The notes: generated by a model not told the origin, from the sequence alone. A stretch of DNA of 64,000 nt from Gemmatimonadota bacterium (GCA_041390125.1 JAWKQN010000017.1:1-64000), one strand, 5' to 3'; numbered from the stretch's first letter, positions 16,574-26,556 are shown. Translations and numbers: made by a program.

Positions 16574-17170
16574 CTACCCTGCGCCCAACCGCTCCGAGAG
16601 GGTCTGGAAGATCCGCTCCTCGAGCCGTCCGGTGGAGGTGCAGGAGCGGACGCCTTCCATGCCTCCACGGGCGCGGGCTTCGGCGTCGAACTGGATCGAG
16701 ATGCGGGTGCCTTCCGCACCCTCGGGCGACGCGACGAGGCGAAGGGTGCCGAGCACCTGGGCGGCGTCCGCCACCGGCCCGTTCAGGTCGGTGCCGCAGT
16801 CCACCCACACGGAGGCCCGACGGTCGGCCAGGCGGACGATCCGGAATCCATCCGCGAACAACCGACCGTCCCCCGGAGAGACGGTGGTGGGTTGGATCTC
16901 CAGCTCCGTGAGGAGCGTTTGCATCGCCGTCCAGGCCGTCGCGCGCGGGACCGGGTAGACGGCGGTCAGCGCCTGCCCGCGCTGCACCACGCGCTCCGTC
17001 CCCTCCACGCCGCGGCGGATCTCCGGCGCGCCGGGCGGCGGAGCGCTGGCGGCGCCGGCACAGCCGCCCAGGAGCAGGACCACCGCCGGGAGCAGAGGAC
17101 CGATCCACCGGCGCGCAGCGAAGGCGCCGGAACGAGACGAGGCAGGGGTACGTCCAGACGGCGTGCTCAT
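16574..17170 (-). CDS. Hypothetical outer-membrane lipoprotein
   Basis: A 198-residue predicted lipoprotein. The signal WIGPLLPAVVLLLGGCAGA contains the lipobox LGGC; the mature part has a duplicated alpha-beta pattern (ATAWTAMQTLLTELEIQPTT, RLFADGFRIVRLADR, ISIQFDAEARARGG) reminiscent of BamC-like or other helix-grip lipoproteins, but I cannot assign it. GAGGAG nine bases before the ATG at 17170 fixes the start and rules out the long upstream extension. The 227 bp downstream (16347-16573) and the 269 bp upstream (17171-17439, divergent) show GC-rich sequence with no clear motif. Confidence 0.7.
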   Translation of the reverse strand: MSTPSGRTPASSRSGAFAARRWIGPLLPAVVLLLGGCAGAASAPPPGAPEIRRGVEGTERVVQRGQALTAVYPVPRATAWTAMQTLLTELEIQPTTVSPGDGRLFADGFRIVRLADRRASVWVDCGTDLNGPVADAAQVLGTLRLVASPEGAEGTRISIQFDAEARARGGMEGVRSCTSTGRLEERIFQTLSERLGAG

Positions 17171-17439
17171 GGGAAGGTCTCCTCTGCCAGGCGTGGCAGT
17201 GCTGCGCGGGACCGTGCGGAACGACGTGGGAAGGCGCCGGTCAGAATGCAGATGGGCACGGCTTCCAGCAACGGGGAGAGGGCTGCCGGACCGCGACCCA
17301 AGGAGGGCGGCTGTCGCTCCCCGGCCCGGCCTGCTGGATCGATCGCGACGCTCCGCTCCGCCTCCGCGCCTTGCCCCGCTCCCGGGCCCCTCCCTACCGT
17401 CCGACCGACCACACTCGCGACCCGCACCCGGGGTGCACG

Positions 17440-19125
17440 ATGTCTCTCGCGCCATGCGTCCGGCGCTCGCTGCCGCTGCTCCTGATCCTCGGCGTCTGCG
17501 CGTGCGCGCCGGACGAGGCGGCCAACGCCACCGGCGCGCCGCAGGGCCCCGGAACCCATGACGACCTGGTGGCCCTCTTCCGCGAGTGGCGGGAGTTCGA
17601 GCACCCCGTCCTCGTGGACGGTGTGCCCGACTACAGCGCCGAGGCCATGGCGGCGCAGCACCGGGCCCTGCCGGAGTGGCGAGCCCGCCTGGATGCGCTC
17701 GAACCGGCGCGCTGGAGTGTGGCCGAGCAGGTGGACTGGCACCTGGTGCGGGCCGAGATGAACGGGCTCGAGTTCGATCATCGGGTGCGCCGGCCCTGGG
17801 CCCGGGACCCCGCCTTCTATGCCTCCGTCTACGCCGCGCAGTCGGACGTGCCCGCGCACGAAGGCCCGCTCATCCACGGCGCGATCGACCTGTGGACCTA
17901 TGCGCTGCCCCTCTCCGACGCGGACGCCGAGGAGCTGACCGCGCGGATCGGCGCCATTCCCGCGCTGCTGGATCAGGCCCGGCGCAACCTGACGGGCGAC
18001 GCACGGGACCTGTGGTTGGCGGGGTTCCGCTCCTTCGCCGCGCAGAGCGCGGATCTGGCGGCCTTCGCGGAGCGCGTGGAAGGACGGCACGCGGATCTCG
18101 ACGACGCGATCCGGGGCGCCCGCGTCGCGACCGACGCATTCCGCGCGTGGCTGGAGGAGCAGGCTCCGACGAAGACGGGGCCCTCCGGCGTGGGGAAGGA
18201 GCACTACACGTGGTATCTGCGGAACGTGCACCTCGTCCCCTGGTCGTGGGAGCAGCAGGTCACGCTGCTGGAGCGCGAGCTGGCCCGGGCCCACAGCTCC
18301 CTGCGGTTGGAGGAGAACCGCAATCGTGACCTCCCCCGGCTCCAGCGCATCGCCTCGCCGGCCGAGTACGATCGGCGCCTGAACGAGGCCGTGGACGACT
18401 ACCTCGCCTTCCTGGAGGGGGAGGGCATCCACACGATGCAGCCGTGGATGGAGGCCGCGCTGCGGGCCGTGAACGGCACCTTCCAGCCCGTGGAGCCGGA
18501 CGAGCTGCGCAACTTCTTCAACGAGGTCAACTACCGCGATCCGCTGGTCATGCGCACGCACATGCACCACTGGATCGAGCTGGCGCGCATGCGTGAGGAT
18601 CCGCATCCGAGCCCCATCCGGAGCGTTCCCTCGCTCTACAACATCTTCGATGCCCGCTCGGAAGGCCTGGCCACCGGGATCGAGGAGATGGCCATGCACG
18701 CGGGCCTGTTCGACGACCGGCCCCGCTCGCGCGAGCTGGTGTGGGTGATGCTGGCGCAGCGCGCCGCCCGCGGCCTGAGCGGCCTGCGTCTGCACGGCGG
18801 CGAATACGACATGGAGCAGGCGGTCGAGCACGCGATGCGCTGGACCCCCCGCGGCTGGCTCACCGACGGCGACCTGGTCCGTGGCGAGCAGCACCTCTAC
18901 CTCCGCCAGCCCGGCTACGGCACCAGCTACATCACCGGCAAGATCGAGATCGAAGGCCTGATGGCGGAGCGCGCGCTGCAGCTCGGGGACGACTTCACGC
19001 AGAAGCGGTTCTTCGACGAGTTCTTCGCCGCGGGGGTCATCCCGGTGGTGCTGGTGCGCTGGCAACTGACCGGAGAGAAGGATCCGATCCTGGAGGCGGG
19101 CGCGGACCGCTGGCCGGAAGGGTAG
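17440..19125 (+). CDS. DUF885 family lipoprotein
   Basis: A 561-residue predicted lipoprotein of the DUF885 family (metallopeptidase-like helical proteins). The signal is PLLLILGVCAC with a lipobox-like end. Family hallmarks near the C-terminus are RSEGLATGIEEMAMHAG (HExxH replaced by a related ATGIEEMAMHAG), HGGEYDMEQAVEHAMRWTP and QPGYGTSYITGKIEI. The EEMAMHAG helix is where many DUF885 proteins carry a putative zinc site. The function is unknown; peptidase activity is a reasonable guess. The start at 17440 gives the signal peptide. It converges on the HEAT-like gene with 58 bp between. Confidence 0.82.
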   Translation: MSLAPCVRRSLPLLLILGVCACAPDEAANATGAPQGPGTHDDLVALFREWREFEHPVLVDGVPDYSAEAMAAQHRALPEWRARLDALEPARWSVAEQVDWHLVRAEMNGLEFDHRVRRPWARDPAFYASVYAAQSDVPAHEGPLIHGAIDLWTYALPLSDADAEELTARIGAIPALLDQARRNLTGDARDLWLAGFRSFAAQSADLAAFAERVEGRHADLDDAIRGARVATDAFRAWLEEQAPTKTGPSGVGKEHYTWYLRNVHLVPWSWEQQVTLLERELARAHSSLRLEENRNRDLPRLQRIASPAEYDRRLNEAVDDYLAFLEGEGIHTMQPWMEAALRAVNGTFQPVEPDELRNFFNEVNYRDPLVMRTHMHHWIELARMREDPHPSPIRSVPSLYNIFDARSEGLATGIEEMAMHAGLFDDRPRSRELVWVMLAQRAARGLSGLRLHGGEYDMEQAVEHAMRWTPRGWLTDGDLVRGEQHLYLRQPGYGTSYITGKIEIEGLMAERALQLGDDFTQKRFFDEFFAAGVIPVVLVRWQLTGEKDPILEAGADRWPEG

Positions 19126-19183
19126 CGGCGAACGCGACGACGGCCGGCGGGCGCCGTGCCGATCGGCGGACCCCGTCGACGCT

Positions 19184-20179
19184 TCAGCCGTGCTCCCACC
19201 AGCGCTGGACCTTCAACCACTGCAGCCAGACGAACGCCGCCGCGATCATCACCGCCGCCACGACGAAGCGGTTCTCCACCGACGTGAACGGCACGATGAA
19301 CCCCGCGCCCAGGAGCACGCGGGCGAGCACGCCCTGGGCCTTGATGGATTTCTTCGTGTGCTCGATGGTGACGTGACCGGAGCCCGCTGCGGGGGCGGTC
19401 GCCTCCCCGCTGCGCGACCTCGCGGGCGCAGCGGCGGCCGCGGCGGCCGCTCCCGCGGCTGCCGGAGGCGCCGCCCGCTTCGGCGCCAACAAGGGACGGG
19501 ATTCTCCCGCGAAGAAGCCCGGATCCTTGGGAGGCCACTTCCCGCCCTGCGGTGGCGCGTATCCCGTCTTGTATCCGACGTGCTTGGCCCACTGGTTCGT
19601 GAATTCCAACAGACCGGGTGGCATCCGGTAGCCCGTGCCCAGGATCTCCTCGGCCAACTGGTACCGGATCGAGTTCTCCGGCTCGGACAGCAGACGCTCA
19701 CGGGCGACGCCCTCGAGCCAGGGCTCCACGAACGCCCGTGTGTCCGGGTCGCCCCGCAGGATCACCTGCCAGGTCAACCACCGCCGCGAGGAGGGCTGAC
19801 CCGTGCGGAGGAGCTCCTGCACCACGGCCACCCGCCGCTTCGCGGTCTCCGGGGACAGATCGCGGGCGCCGACCACCTGTTCGATCAGCCCCGCGTACAC
19901 CCAGGAGTTGGTCTCGTGGCGGAGCAGGTCGAACACCATCTCCGGGTCGGACTCCAGCAACTGCGTGGCGTACTCCGGCTCGCCGTTCTCACGCACGTAC
20001 CCCAGCGCCCAGGCGGCCCGCTCCCGCAGCACCACGCTGGGGTGGCTGCGCAGGAGCTCCGCGACGGCCGCCGCCGACCCGAGGGCGGCGACCCGGGCCT
20101 GGGCCGCGTCGCGCTCCTCCTCCGTGTGGTTGGAGAAGGGGCTGTAGCGCCATTCCGGCCAGTCGGGGAATTCGGACAA
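19184..20179 (-). CDS. HEAT-repeat-like protein with C-terminal membrane anchor
   Basis: A 331-residue protein. An N-terminal HEAT-like helical array (VLRERAAWALGYVRENGEPE, WVYAGLIEQVVGARDLSPE, RWLTWQVILRGDPD) is followed by a proline- and alanine-rich linker. Two hydrophobic segments at the end (LARVLLGAGFIVPF, VVAAVMIAAAFVWLQWL) anchor it. A TTG start at 20179, with GGAGGTGG five bases upstream, is chosen; no ATG with a usable ribosome site exists, and the upstream extension is low-complexity. It is divergent from the small TM gene at 20388, with 208 bp between them. Partner unknown. Confidence 0.72.
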   Translation of the reverse strand: MSEFPDWPEWRYSPFSNHTEEERDAAQARVAALGSAAAVAELLRSHPSVVLRERAAWALGYVRENGEPEYATQLLESDPEMVFDLLRHETNSWVYAGLIEQVVGARDLSPETAKRRVAVVQELLRTGQPSSRRWLTWQVILRGDPDTRAFVEPWLEGVARERLLSEPENSIRYQLAEEILGTGYRMPPGLLEFTNQWAKHVGYKTGYAPPQGGKWPPKDPGFFAGESRPLLAPKRAAPPAAAGAAAAAAAAPARSRSGEATAPAAGSGHVTIEHTKKSIKAQGVLARVLLGAGFIVPFTSVENRFVVAAVMIAAAFVWLQWLKVQRWWEHG

Positions 20180-20387
20180 CGGCCACCTCCGAGGAGCGGG
20201 GGAGTGCGTGCGCTGGGCGCCAGTCTGCCGCGGTGCAGGGGAGGCCGCAACGCTCCTCCTGCCTTGCGCAGGACCGTGGAGGCGACCGTCACCGTCCTCG
20301 GTCCGCGGCCGATGGCCGGGGGTGGCGCCGCCCCTGCCGCCGCCCTCAGGTTCACACCTCCCCCACCCGCCACCGCCCGGAGGCCTC

Positions 20388-20609
20388 GTGGAGCAGCTCC
20401 CCGCCAAGATCTACTCGAAGTCGGACCTGGAGACCGCGCGCACCAAGGGCCAGGTGATGGGTTGGGTGCAGGGCGCGGGCGCCGTGCTCGCCGTGGGGGT
20501 CGTGCTCAAGCTGCTCGGGTGGATCCCCACGCTGCTGGTCGTGGGCGGTGTGGTCTACCTGCTCTACCGCCTCCTCGGGGGCGGCACCAAGGACGGCGGC
20601 GAGCCCTGA
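20388..20609 (+). CDS. Small two-TM membrane protein
   Basis: A 73-residue protein with an N-terminal charged helix (AKIYSKSDLETARTKGQ) and two close hydrophobic stretches (VMGWVQGAGAVLAVGVVLKL and IPTLLVVGGVVYLLYRLL), ending in a Gly/Lys/Asp tail. A GTG start at 20388 with GGAGG six bases before it is well supported. Family unknown. It precedes the secreted amidohydrolase gene by 58 bp on the same strand. Confidence 0.68.
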   Translation: MEQLPAKIYSKSDLETARTKGQVMGWVQGAGAVLAVGVVLKLLGWIPTLLVVGGVVYLLYRLLGGGTKDGGEP

Positions 20610-20667
20610 CGGCCGGCACCCGGCTGCCGCCTCGCCTCCGTCCCTCCCTCGAGATCCGGTCGCACCC

Positions 20668-22098
20668 ATGAAGCCTCGCGCTCCGACCTTCCTCTCCGCC
20701 GTCCTCCTCCTGGCCGCCGCTCCGCTGTCGGCCCAGCGGCCCCCGGACCTGTCGGACGCCGTGCTGCGCTTCGTCACCGTGCCGGGCGCCACGGTGGCCG
20801 TGACCCACGTGCGCCTGATCGACGGGACGGGGACCCCTGCGCGGACGGACGTCACCGTGGTCTTCACGGACGGGATCCTCACCGCGGTGGGGCCGTCCGG
20901 ATCGGTGGCGGTGCCGTCGGGGGCCACCGTGGTGGACGGCAGCGGCCGCACGCTCACGCCCGGCTGGGTGATGCTGCACGAGCACATGTTCTATCCGTCG
21001 GGACAGGCGCGCTACAACACCAACGAGGTGTCGTTCCCGCCGCTGTACCTCGCGGGGGGCGCCACCACCATCCGCACCGGCGGCAGCCTCGACCCCTATA
21101 CGGACCTGAGCACGCGGCGGCTGATCGAGGCAGGGCGCATCCCCGGCCCCACCATGGACGTGACCGGCCCGTACCTGGAAGGCGAAGGCGGCTTCATCCG
21201 CGCCTTTCCCGTGCTGCGCACGCCGGAGGAGGCGCGCGCCCACGTCGACTTCTGGGCCGACCGCGGCGTGACCTCGTTCAAAGCGTACAACCAGATCGAC
21301 CGCGCCACGCTGGGTGCCGCCATCGAGGCCGCGCATGCACGCGGGATCAAGGTCACGGGCCACCTGTGCTCGGTCACCTACCGCGAAGCCGCGGACCTGG
21401 GCATCGACAACCTCGAGCACGGGTTCTTCGCGGCCACGGACTGGGTGCCCGGGAAGCGGCCGGACGAGTGCCCACAGGGTGCCAACCAGAGCTATCTGGA
21501 TCTCGATCTGGACAGCCCGGCCTTCACGGACCTGGTGCGCCACCTGATCGACGCGGGCGTGGCGCTCACGTCCACCCTGACCGTGGTCGAGCGCCGCGCG
21601 CAGGACCGCCCCCGTCCCCCCCAGGGCGCGCTCGACGCCATGCTGCCCCAGCTACGGGAGCAGGTGGTCGCGCGCCTGGAACGGGCGGACGATCCCGCCA
21701 ACGAGGTGGGCGGAGCGCTGCTCGCCAAGTACATGGCCATGGAGAAGGCCTTCTACGATGCGGGCGGCTTCCTGGTGGTGGGCACCGATCCCACGGGCGG
21801 CGGGGACGTCGTACCCGGCTACGCCAACCAGCGCGCGCTGCAGCTCCTGATGGAGATGGGACTGAGCGCCGAGCAGGCCGTGGAGGTCGCCACGCGCAAC
21901 GGCGCGCGCTACCTGGAGCTGGAGGACGAGATCGGCACGGTGGAGACCGGCAAGCGGGCGGATCTGGTCCTCATGCGCGGCGATCCCACCACGGATCCGG
22001 ACGCGTTCCGCAGGATCGAGACCGTCTTCAAGGACGGCGTGGGCTACGACTCCGCCGCGCTCTTCGCGTCCGTGAAGGGCTGGGTGGGGGTGCGCTGA
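20668..22098 (+). CDS. Secreted amidohydrolase
   Basis: A 476-residue exported metal-dependent amidohydrolase (TIM-barrel, imidazolonepropionase-like branch). It has a signal peptide (SAVLLLAAAPLSAQ), an N-terminal beta-sandwich start (VRLIDGTGTPARTDVTVVF), and a metal motif HEH (MLHEHMFYPSG). A likely bridging lysine lies in SFKAYNQID, with His in GHLCSV and NLEHGFF and an Asp in VGTDPTGGGDVVPG. The C-terminal IGTVETGKRADLVLMRGDPT closes the sandwich. It probably hydrolyses cyclic amides or dipeptide-like substrates in the periplasm. The convergent M28 gene is separated by the hairpin at 22106-22139. Confidence 0.9.
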   Translation: MKPRAPTFLSAVLLLAAAPLSAQRPPDLSDAVLRFVTVPGATVAVTHVRLIDGTGTPARTDVTVVFTDGILTAVGPSGSVAVPSGATVVDGSGRTLTPGWVMLHEHMFYPSGQARYNTNEVSFPPLYLAGGATTIRTGGSLDPYTDLSTRRLIEAGRIPGPTMDVTGPYLEGEGGFIRAFPVLRTPEEARAHVDFWADRGVTSFKAYNQIDRATLGAAIEAAHARGIKVTGHLCSVTYREAADLGIDNLEHGFFAATDWVPGKRPDECPQGANQSYLDLDLDSPAFTDLVRHLIDAGVALTSTLTVVERRAQDRPRPPQGALDAMLPQLREQVVARLERADDPANEVGGALLAKYMAMEKAFYDAGGFLVVGTDPTGGGDVVPGYANQRALQLLMEMGLSAEQAVEVATRNGARYLELEDEIGTVETGKRADLVLMRGDPTTDPDAFRRIETVFKDGVGYDSAALFASVKGWVGVR

Positions 22099-22105
22099 TC
22101 GGGGT

Positions 22106-22139
22106 ACGGTGGGAGCTCCCGCCCGGGAGCTCCCACCGT
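22106..22139. terminator. Bidirectional hairpin terminator
   Basis: A perfect 15-bp stem (22106-22120 with 22125-22139) and a GCCC loop separate the convergent amidohydrolase and M28 peptidase genes. One more T follows the stem on the plus strand. Confidence 0.7.
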
Positions 22140-22195
22140 TCGCGCCGGCCTGCGGGTCGCACCAGACGGGCTGCGACCTCCGCCCGGTCTGAGCG

Positions 22196-23785
22196 TCACA
22201 TGCGGGGGCTGTTGCGGCTGTCGCGCACGGCTGCCGCGCACTCCGGCCAAGGCATGCGCTGACCAGTGTTCCCGTTGACCGGCATCACGCGGCGCGTGCG
22301 ATCCACACGCTCCGGGTCCTCCGACGCCAGGTACACGAGCGAAGCCACCAGCACCGCGTTGTTCTTCAGGTCGTCGAAGACCAGCTTGTCGAACGTGTCG
22401 CGGTGGGTATGCCAGGTGTGGGAGCCGTAGTCCCAGCTCAACGCGCCCAGTCCGAACCCCGGCGCGCCCGCGCAGACGAACGAGGCGTGATCCGTACCGC
22501 CGCCCGACGGCATGCCGGGGAAGCTCTCGTCGATGTGACGCGTGACCTCGGCGGGCACGCGCGAGAGCCACCGGCCCAGGCTCCCCGCGGCGTCCACGAA
22601 CCCGGACGCGCTCACGCTCACGATGCGGCCCGTGCCGTTGTCCTGGTTGAACAACGCCTGCAGACCCTCGAGGACCTCGGGGTGGTCCTCGACGTAGGCG
22701 TGCGAGCCGTTCAGCCCCTGCTCCTCGCCGCTCCACAGCCCGATCACGATCGAGCGCTTGGGGTTCGGATAGACCTCCGACAGGATGCGGGCCGCCTCCA
22801 TCATCAGCACCGAGCCGGTGCCGTTGTCGGTGGCGCCCGAACCGCCCTCCCACGAATCGTAGTGCGCCGACAGCATGACGTACTCGTCGGGCAGCTCGGT
22901 TCCGCGCTTCGAGGCGATCACGTTGTAGACGGGGACTTCGCCGAGGTTGCGGGCTTCGGCGGTGAGCCGCAGCACCGGACCCTGCCCGTTGGCGGCCAGC
23001 CGGGCCACGAGCCCGTAGTCCTCGCAGCCCAGCTCGAACGTGGGGATCTGACGGGTATAGGCATTGAACACGCGCGTGGTGCCGTAGGAGCCCGGCCACT
23101 GCGACGTGACCACGCCGAGCGCGCCGGCTGCCTCCAGCTGCTGGTGCAGCTCCCGGCCACGGGCGTCTGCGCTGCCGGTGTTGCGCAGGCTCTCGTTCCA
23201 GGCGCGTTCGGCTGCGTCCCGCGCGCCATCCATGCGCTCGAACGAGCCCTCCATGGCGAACTCGCGCCACTGGTCGTCCGTCCGACACGTCGGCTGCGGG
23301 AAGGACATCATCACCCACCGGCCGCGCACCTCGCCCAGGAAGCGCTGCCAATCCGCCGCGGAGCGGATGGTCGGCAGGACCGCGACCGGGCCCTCCACGG
23401 GCCGCCCGCCGGTGCCCGGGCTCCAGGCCAGGATGCGCCCTTCCAGGGAGCGTACGCGCGGTTGGATGAGGGCGACCGTGCTGGGCCCCCGGTCCCAGCC
23501 TTCCCAGGTGCCGTACTCCTCCCGCTGCGCGTCGTAGCCCCAACGGGCCAGCTGTTGCACGGCCCAGTCCTGCGCGCGCTCCATGCCGGGAGACGCGGTG
23601 AGGCGAGGCCCGATCGAGTCCAGCAGCGCCTGCGCCATCGGTTCGATGCGCGAGCGGTTCATCGCCTGCTCCCAGATCTGGCGCAACACCGGATCGTCCG
23701 TCGCCAGCGTCTGGGCCGAAGCCGGGGCGGATCCCGCCAGCGCGGCCGCCATCATCACTCCGAGCCCCCACCGCCGCACCTGCAT
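22196..23785 (-). CDS. M28 family zinc aminopeptidase
   Basis: A 529-residue secreted peptidase with a signal peptide ending in SAPASAQ. After a PA-like insert (VTSQWPGSYGTTRVFNAYTR), the M28 zinc site is complete: His in LSAHYDSWEGGSG, Asp in ATDNGTG, the catalytic Glu-Glu in GLWSGEEQGLNGS, Asp in FNQDNGTG and His in WHTHRDTFD. These are the ligands of two zinc ions in bacterial and eukaryotic M28 exopeptidases (glutamate carboxypeptidase/aminopeptidase type). GGAGGTGG lies seven bases before the ATG at 23785. The upstream neighbour, 101 bp away on the same strand, is the Ser/Thr kinase. Confidence 0.92.
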   Translation of the reverse strand: MQVRRWGLGVMMAAALAGSAPASAQTLATDDPVLRQIWEQAMNRSRIEPMAQALLDSIGPRLTASPGMERAQDWAVQQLARWGYDAQREEYGTWEGWDRGPSTVALIQPRVRSLEGRILAWSPGTGGRPVEGPVAVLPTIRSAADWQRFLGEVRGRWVMMSFPQPTCRTDDQWREFAMEGSFERMDGARDAAERAWNESLRNTGSADARGRELHQQLEAAGALGVVTSQWPGSYGTTRVFNAYTRQIPTFELGCEDYGLVARLAANGQGPVLRLTAEARNLGEVPVYNVIASKRGTELPDEYVMLSAHYDSWEGGSGATDNGTGSVLMMEAARILSEVYPNPKRSIVIGLWSGEEQGLNGSHAYVEDHPEVLEGLQALFNQDNGTGRIVSVSASGFVDAAGSLGRWLSRVPAEVTRHIDESFPGMPSGGGTDHASFVCAGAPGFGLGALSWDYGSHTWHTHRDTFDKLVFDDLKNNAVLVASLVYLASEDPERVDRTRRVMPVNGNTGQRMPWPECAAAVRDSRNSPRM

Positions 23786-23886
23786 GCCTGCCACCTCCGT
23801 TGAAGCCTCGCGAACCCGCGCTCTGTAGGACCGCGCGAAGTTGGCGGGGGCCGCGAGGGGCGGCAAGCAAGCGGACCGGTTCTGGC

Positions 23887-26556
23887 TCAGCCGGGGGCCG
23901 AGTCGCGCAGCGCCTCCATGCGCTCGGCTTCCAGGGGCCGGTCCGTCCGGCGATACAGTTCCGCCATCAGTCCCAGCAGGTGCCGCCACTGCTCCGCCTC
24001 CGGGACCTTCAGCGGCTCGAAGCCCGCGTACGCCTCCTCGAAGCGGGCTTCGGCCTCGTCCAGCCGGCCGAGATCCATCAGGCACTGGCCGGCCTTGCTG
24101 GTCACGTTCGCCGTGAGGGGATGGGCGAGTCCCAGCGCCGTGCGCCGGATGCGCAGCGCATTCTCGTACTCGGCGAGCGCCTCCGCATGACGGTCCAGGA
24201 GGTGGAGGGTGACCCCGAGGTTCTGGGACGCCGTGGCCGCCGCCGGGTGGTCGGGGCCGAGCGTGGCCACGATGCGGTCGCGGGCCTCCCGCTTCAGCGC
24301 GAAGCCCTCCTCCCGCCGCTCGGGGCCGTGCCGGTCCACCGCAGCGGCAAGGTTGATGAGGGCGGAGGCCACGTCCGGGTGCGCATCCCCCAACAGGGTG
24401 CGCCGCAGGTCGAGGACGTGACGGAAGAGCGCCTCGGCCTCGTCCACCCGGCCCGATTGCAGGTAGGCGACGGCCAGATTGTTCAGGAGCACCGCCGTGC
24501 GGGGGTGGGGGCCCGGCATCGTCTGCTCCACGATGGTGCGTGCCCGCTCCAGGAGCTCCGCGGCGCCCTCGTAGTCGCGGCGGCTGAGGAGGAGTGAGCC
24601 GAGGTTGTTGAGCGCACCCGCCACCCGCAGGTGATCCGCGCCGCCATCCGCCTCCTGGAGCTGGAGGGCGCGTCGGAGCAGCGGCTCCGCCTCGTCCAGC
24701 CGGGCCTGCTTGTTGAGGACGGTGCCCAGGTTGGAGAGCAGGTTGGCCAGCTCGGTCCCCTGGCCCTCGTAGTACGCTTCGGCGAGGTCCAGCGATTGCC
24801 GGTAGGCCGCCTCCGCCTCCGGGAAACGCCCCTGCGCGTGCAGGCTGTTGCCGAGTCCTTCCCAGGCGCGGATGCGTTCCTCCATGGGGGCGTCGGCGGC
24901 CGCATCCAGGGCGGCGACGGCCGCCCGCAGCGCCGTCTCCGCGTCTGCGCCGCGGCCCAACTCCCACAGCGAGATTCCCAGCGAGCGCCGCGTGGAGGCG
25001 GTCTCCGGGTCGTCGGCGCCCAGTGCCGCCTCCCGCAGCGCCAACGCGTCCTCCAGCAACGGCAAGGCGCGATCGTGCCGGCCCAGGTTGCCGTTGGCGC
25101 GCGCCAGCGCGGTGAGCAGACGGGCCTGCACCAGCGGTTGGGCGTCGAGCTCGGTGCGTACCTTGGTGGCGCCGTCCTCGAGGAGGGCGGCGATCCGCAG
25201 CGTGTCGCGCCGCTCGTTGCCGGCCGCGAATGGATTGGAAGACCGGAACAGGTCTTCGAGGAACGTGGAGACCTCGACCGCGACGTCGCGCTCGACCGCG
25301 AGGGCAGCCGCCTGCTGGCGGCTGGTGACCGCGGAGCGGATGGAGACGACCGCGAGGGCCAGCAACAACACGGCCGCGAGGCCCGCGGAGGCCACCTCGG
25401 TGCGGTGCCGCCGCACGAAGCGCCCCGCCACGTACCCGAAGGTCTCGGGCCGGGCCTCGACCGGGAACCCGTCCAGGTGCCGACGGATGTCATCGGCCAG
25501 CTCGGCGACCGAGCGGTAGCGCCGCTCCGGCTCCTTGCGCAGGGCTTGCAGCACGACGGCGTCGAGATCTCCGCGCAGCCGCTCCGGCGCGACGGGCGCG
25601 CGCTCCAGACCCGCCTCGCCCAGCCGCCGGGGATCGGCCGCTGCCACGCTCGGCGCCACCGGCTCCCGCTCGCAGACGGCGCGGTGCATCTCGAGCGGAG
25701 GCACCAGCTGGAACGGCCGCGTACCCGTGAGCAGCTCGTAGAGCAGGACGCCCAGCGCGTAGACGTCGGTCGCCGTGGTGACCATGCCGCCCAGGAACTG
25801 CTCGGGCGCGGCGTGCTCGGGCGTCAGCAGCATCAGGTCACCGGTCGTGGCCCCGCTGCGCGTATCGCCGTCCAGCAGCTTGGCGATGCCGAAGTCGAGC
25901 AGCCGCACGTCCCCTTCCCGGGTGACGAGGATGTTGCTGGGCTTCAGGTCACGATGCACCACCAGGCCCGCATGCGCGAAGTGCACGGCATCGCAGACGG
26001 TGAGGAACAGGCCCAGTCTGCGCTCGAGCGGGAGCGCCTGCGTGTTCGCCCAGGCCGTGATGGGCTGGCCCTCGACATGCTGCATCACCAGGTAGGGCTC
26101 GCCCTCGGCCGTGACGCCGCCATCCAGGAGGGTGGCGATGTGGGGATGCTGCAGGCGCGCCAGGATCTGACGCTCGGTGGCGAAGCGCCGCAGGAGCGCC
26201 TCCGTGTCCCGGCCCGGCCGCATCAGCTTGATGGCGACCTGCTGCTCGTAGTGCGCGTCGGCCCGACGTGCCCGATAGACCTCGCCCATCCCCCCGCGGC
26301 CGATCAGGGCCTCGAGCGCATAGGCGCCGATCCGGGTGCCGGAGACGCGCGGTGCGGGCGGAGCTTCTTCGCGCACGGGCTCGGCCCCACCGGAGGCGTC
26401 CACCGCCAGGTGCGCGTCGAGCACGCTCTCCACCTCGCGCCGGAACGCCGCGTCCCCTGCGCAGGCCTGATCCAGGAAGCGCGCGCGCTCCGTCGCGGGC
26501 AGCTCCAGGGCCCGGAAGAACACCGTCGCCAGACGGTCCCACGATTCGGACGACAT
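23887..26556 (-). CDS. Serine/threonine protein kinase with TPR sensor domain
   Basis: An 889-residue receptor-like Hanks-type kinase. The kinase domain has the glycine loop at 85-93 (LIGRGGMGEVY), the catalytic Lys110 in VAIK, HRDLKPSN at 201-208, DFG at 221-223 and the activation-segment end APEQ in place of APE. A single membrane segment follows (LAAVLLLALAVVSI, around residue 385-400). The outer part is a series of about ten tetratricopeptide repeats (for example ALNNLGSLLLSRRDYEGAAEL and LLNNLAVAYLQSGRVDEAEAL). The N-terminal 70 residues (ESWDRLATVFFRALEL) are the common Gemmatimonadota/Acidobacteriota kinase leader. It is likely to sense an extracytoplasmic or cytoplasmic partner through TPRs. 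Divergent from the SDR gene (263-bp gap). Confidence 0.93.
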   Translation of the reverse strand: MSSESWDRLATVFFRALELPATERARFLDQACAGDAAFRREVESVLDAHLAVDASGGAEPVREEAPPAPRVSGTRIGAYALEALIGRGGMGEVYRARRADAHYEQQVAIKLMRPGRDTEALLRRFATERQILARLQHPHIATLLDGGVTAEGEPYLVMQHVEGQPITAWANTQALPLERRLGLFLTVCDAVHFAHAGLVVHRDLKPSNILVTREGDVRLLDFGIAKLLDGDTRSGATTGDLMLLTPEHAAPEQFLGGMVTTATDVYALGVLLYELLTGTRPFQLVPPLEMHRAVCEREPVAPSVAAADPRRLGEAGLERAPVAPERLRGDLDAVVLQALRKEPERRYRSVAELADDIRRHLDGFPVEARPETFGYVAGRFVRRHRTEVASAGLAAVLLLALAVVSIRSAVTSRQQAAALAVERDVAVEVSTFLEDLFRSSNPFAAGNERRDTLRIAALLEDGATKVRTELDAQPLVQARLLTALARANGNLGRHDRALPLLEDALALREAALGADDPETASTRRSLGISLWELGRGADAETALRAAVAALDAAADAPMEERIRAWEGLGNSLHAQGRFPEAEAAYRQSLDLAEAYYEGQGTELANLLSNLGTVLNKQARLDEAEPLLRRALQLQEADGGADHLRVAGALNNLGSLLLSRRDYEGAAELLERARTIVEQTMPGPHPRTAVLLNNLAVAYLQSGRVDEAEALFRHVLDLRRTLLGDAHPDVASALINLAAAVDRHGPERREEGFALKREARDRIVATLGPDHPAAATASQNLGVTLHLLDRHAEALAEYENALRIRRTALGLAHPLTANVTSKAGQCLMDLGRLDEAEARFEEAYAGFEPLKVPEAEQWRHLLGLMAELYRRTDRPLEAERMEALRDSAPG

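Noticed and set aside
22196..24967. Long open frame joining the M28 peptidase with the region upstream
   Set aside because: The part above 23785 is an out-of-frame shadow of the kinase TPR region; a signal peptide and strong ribosome site fix the M28 start at 23785.
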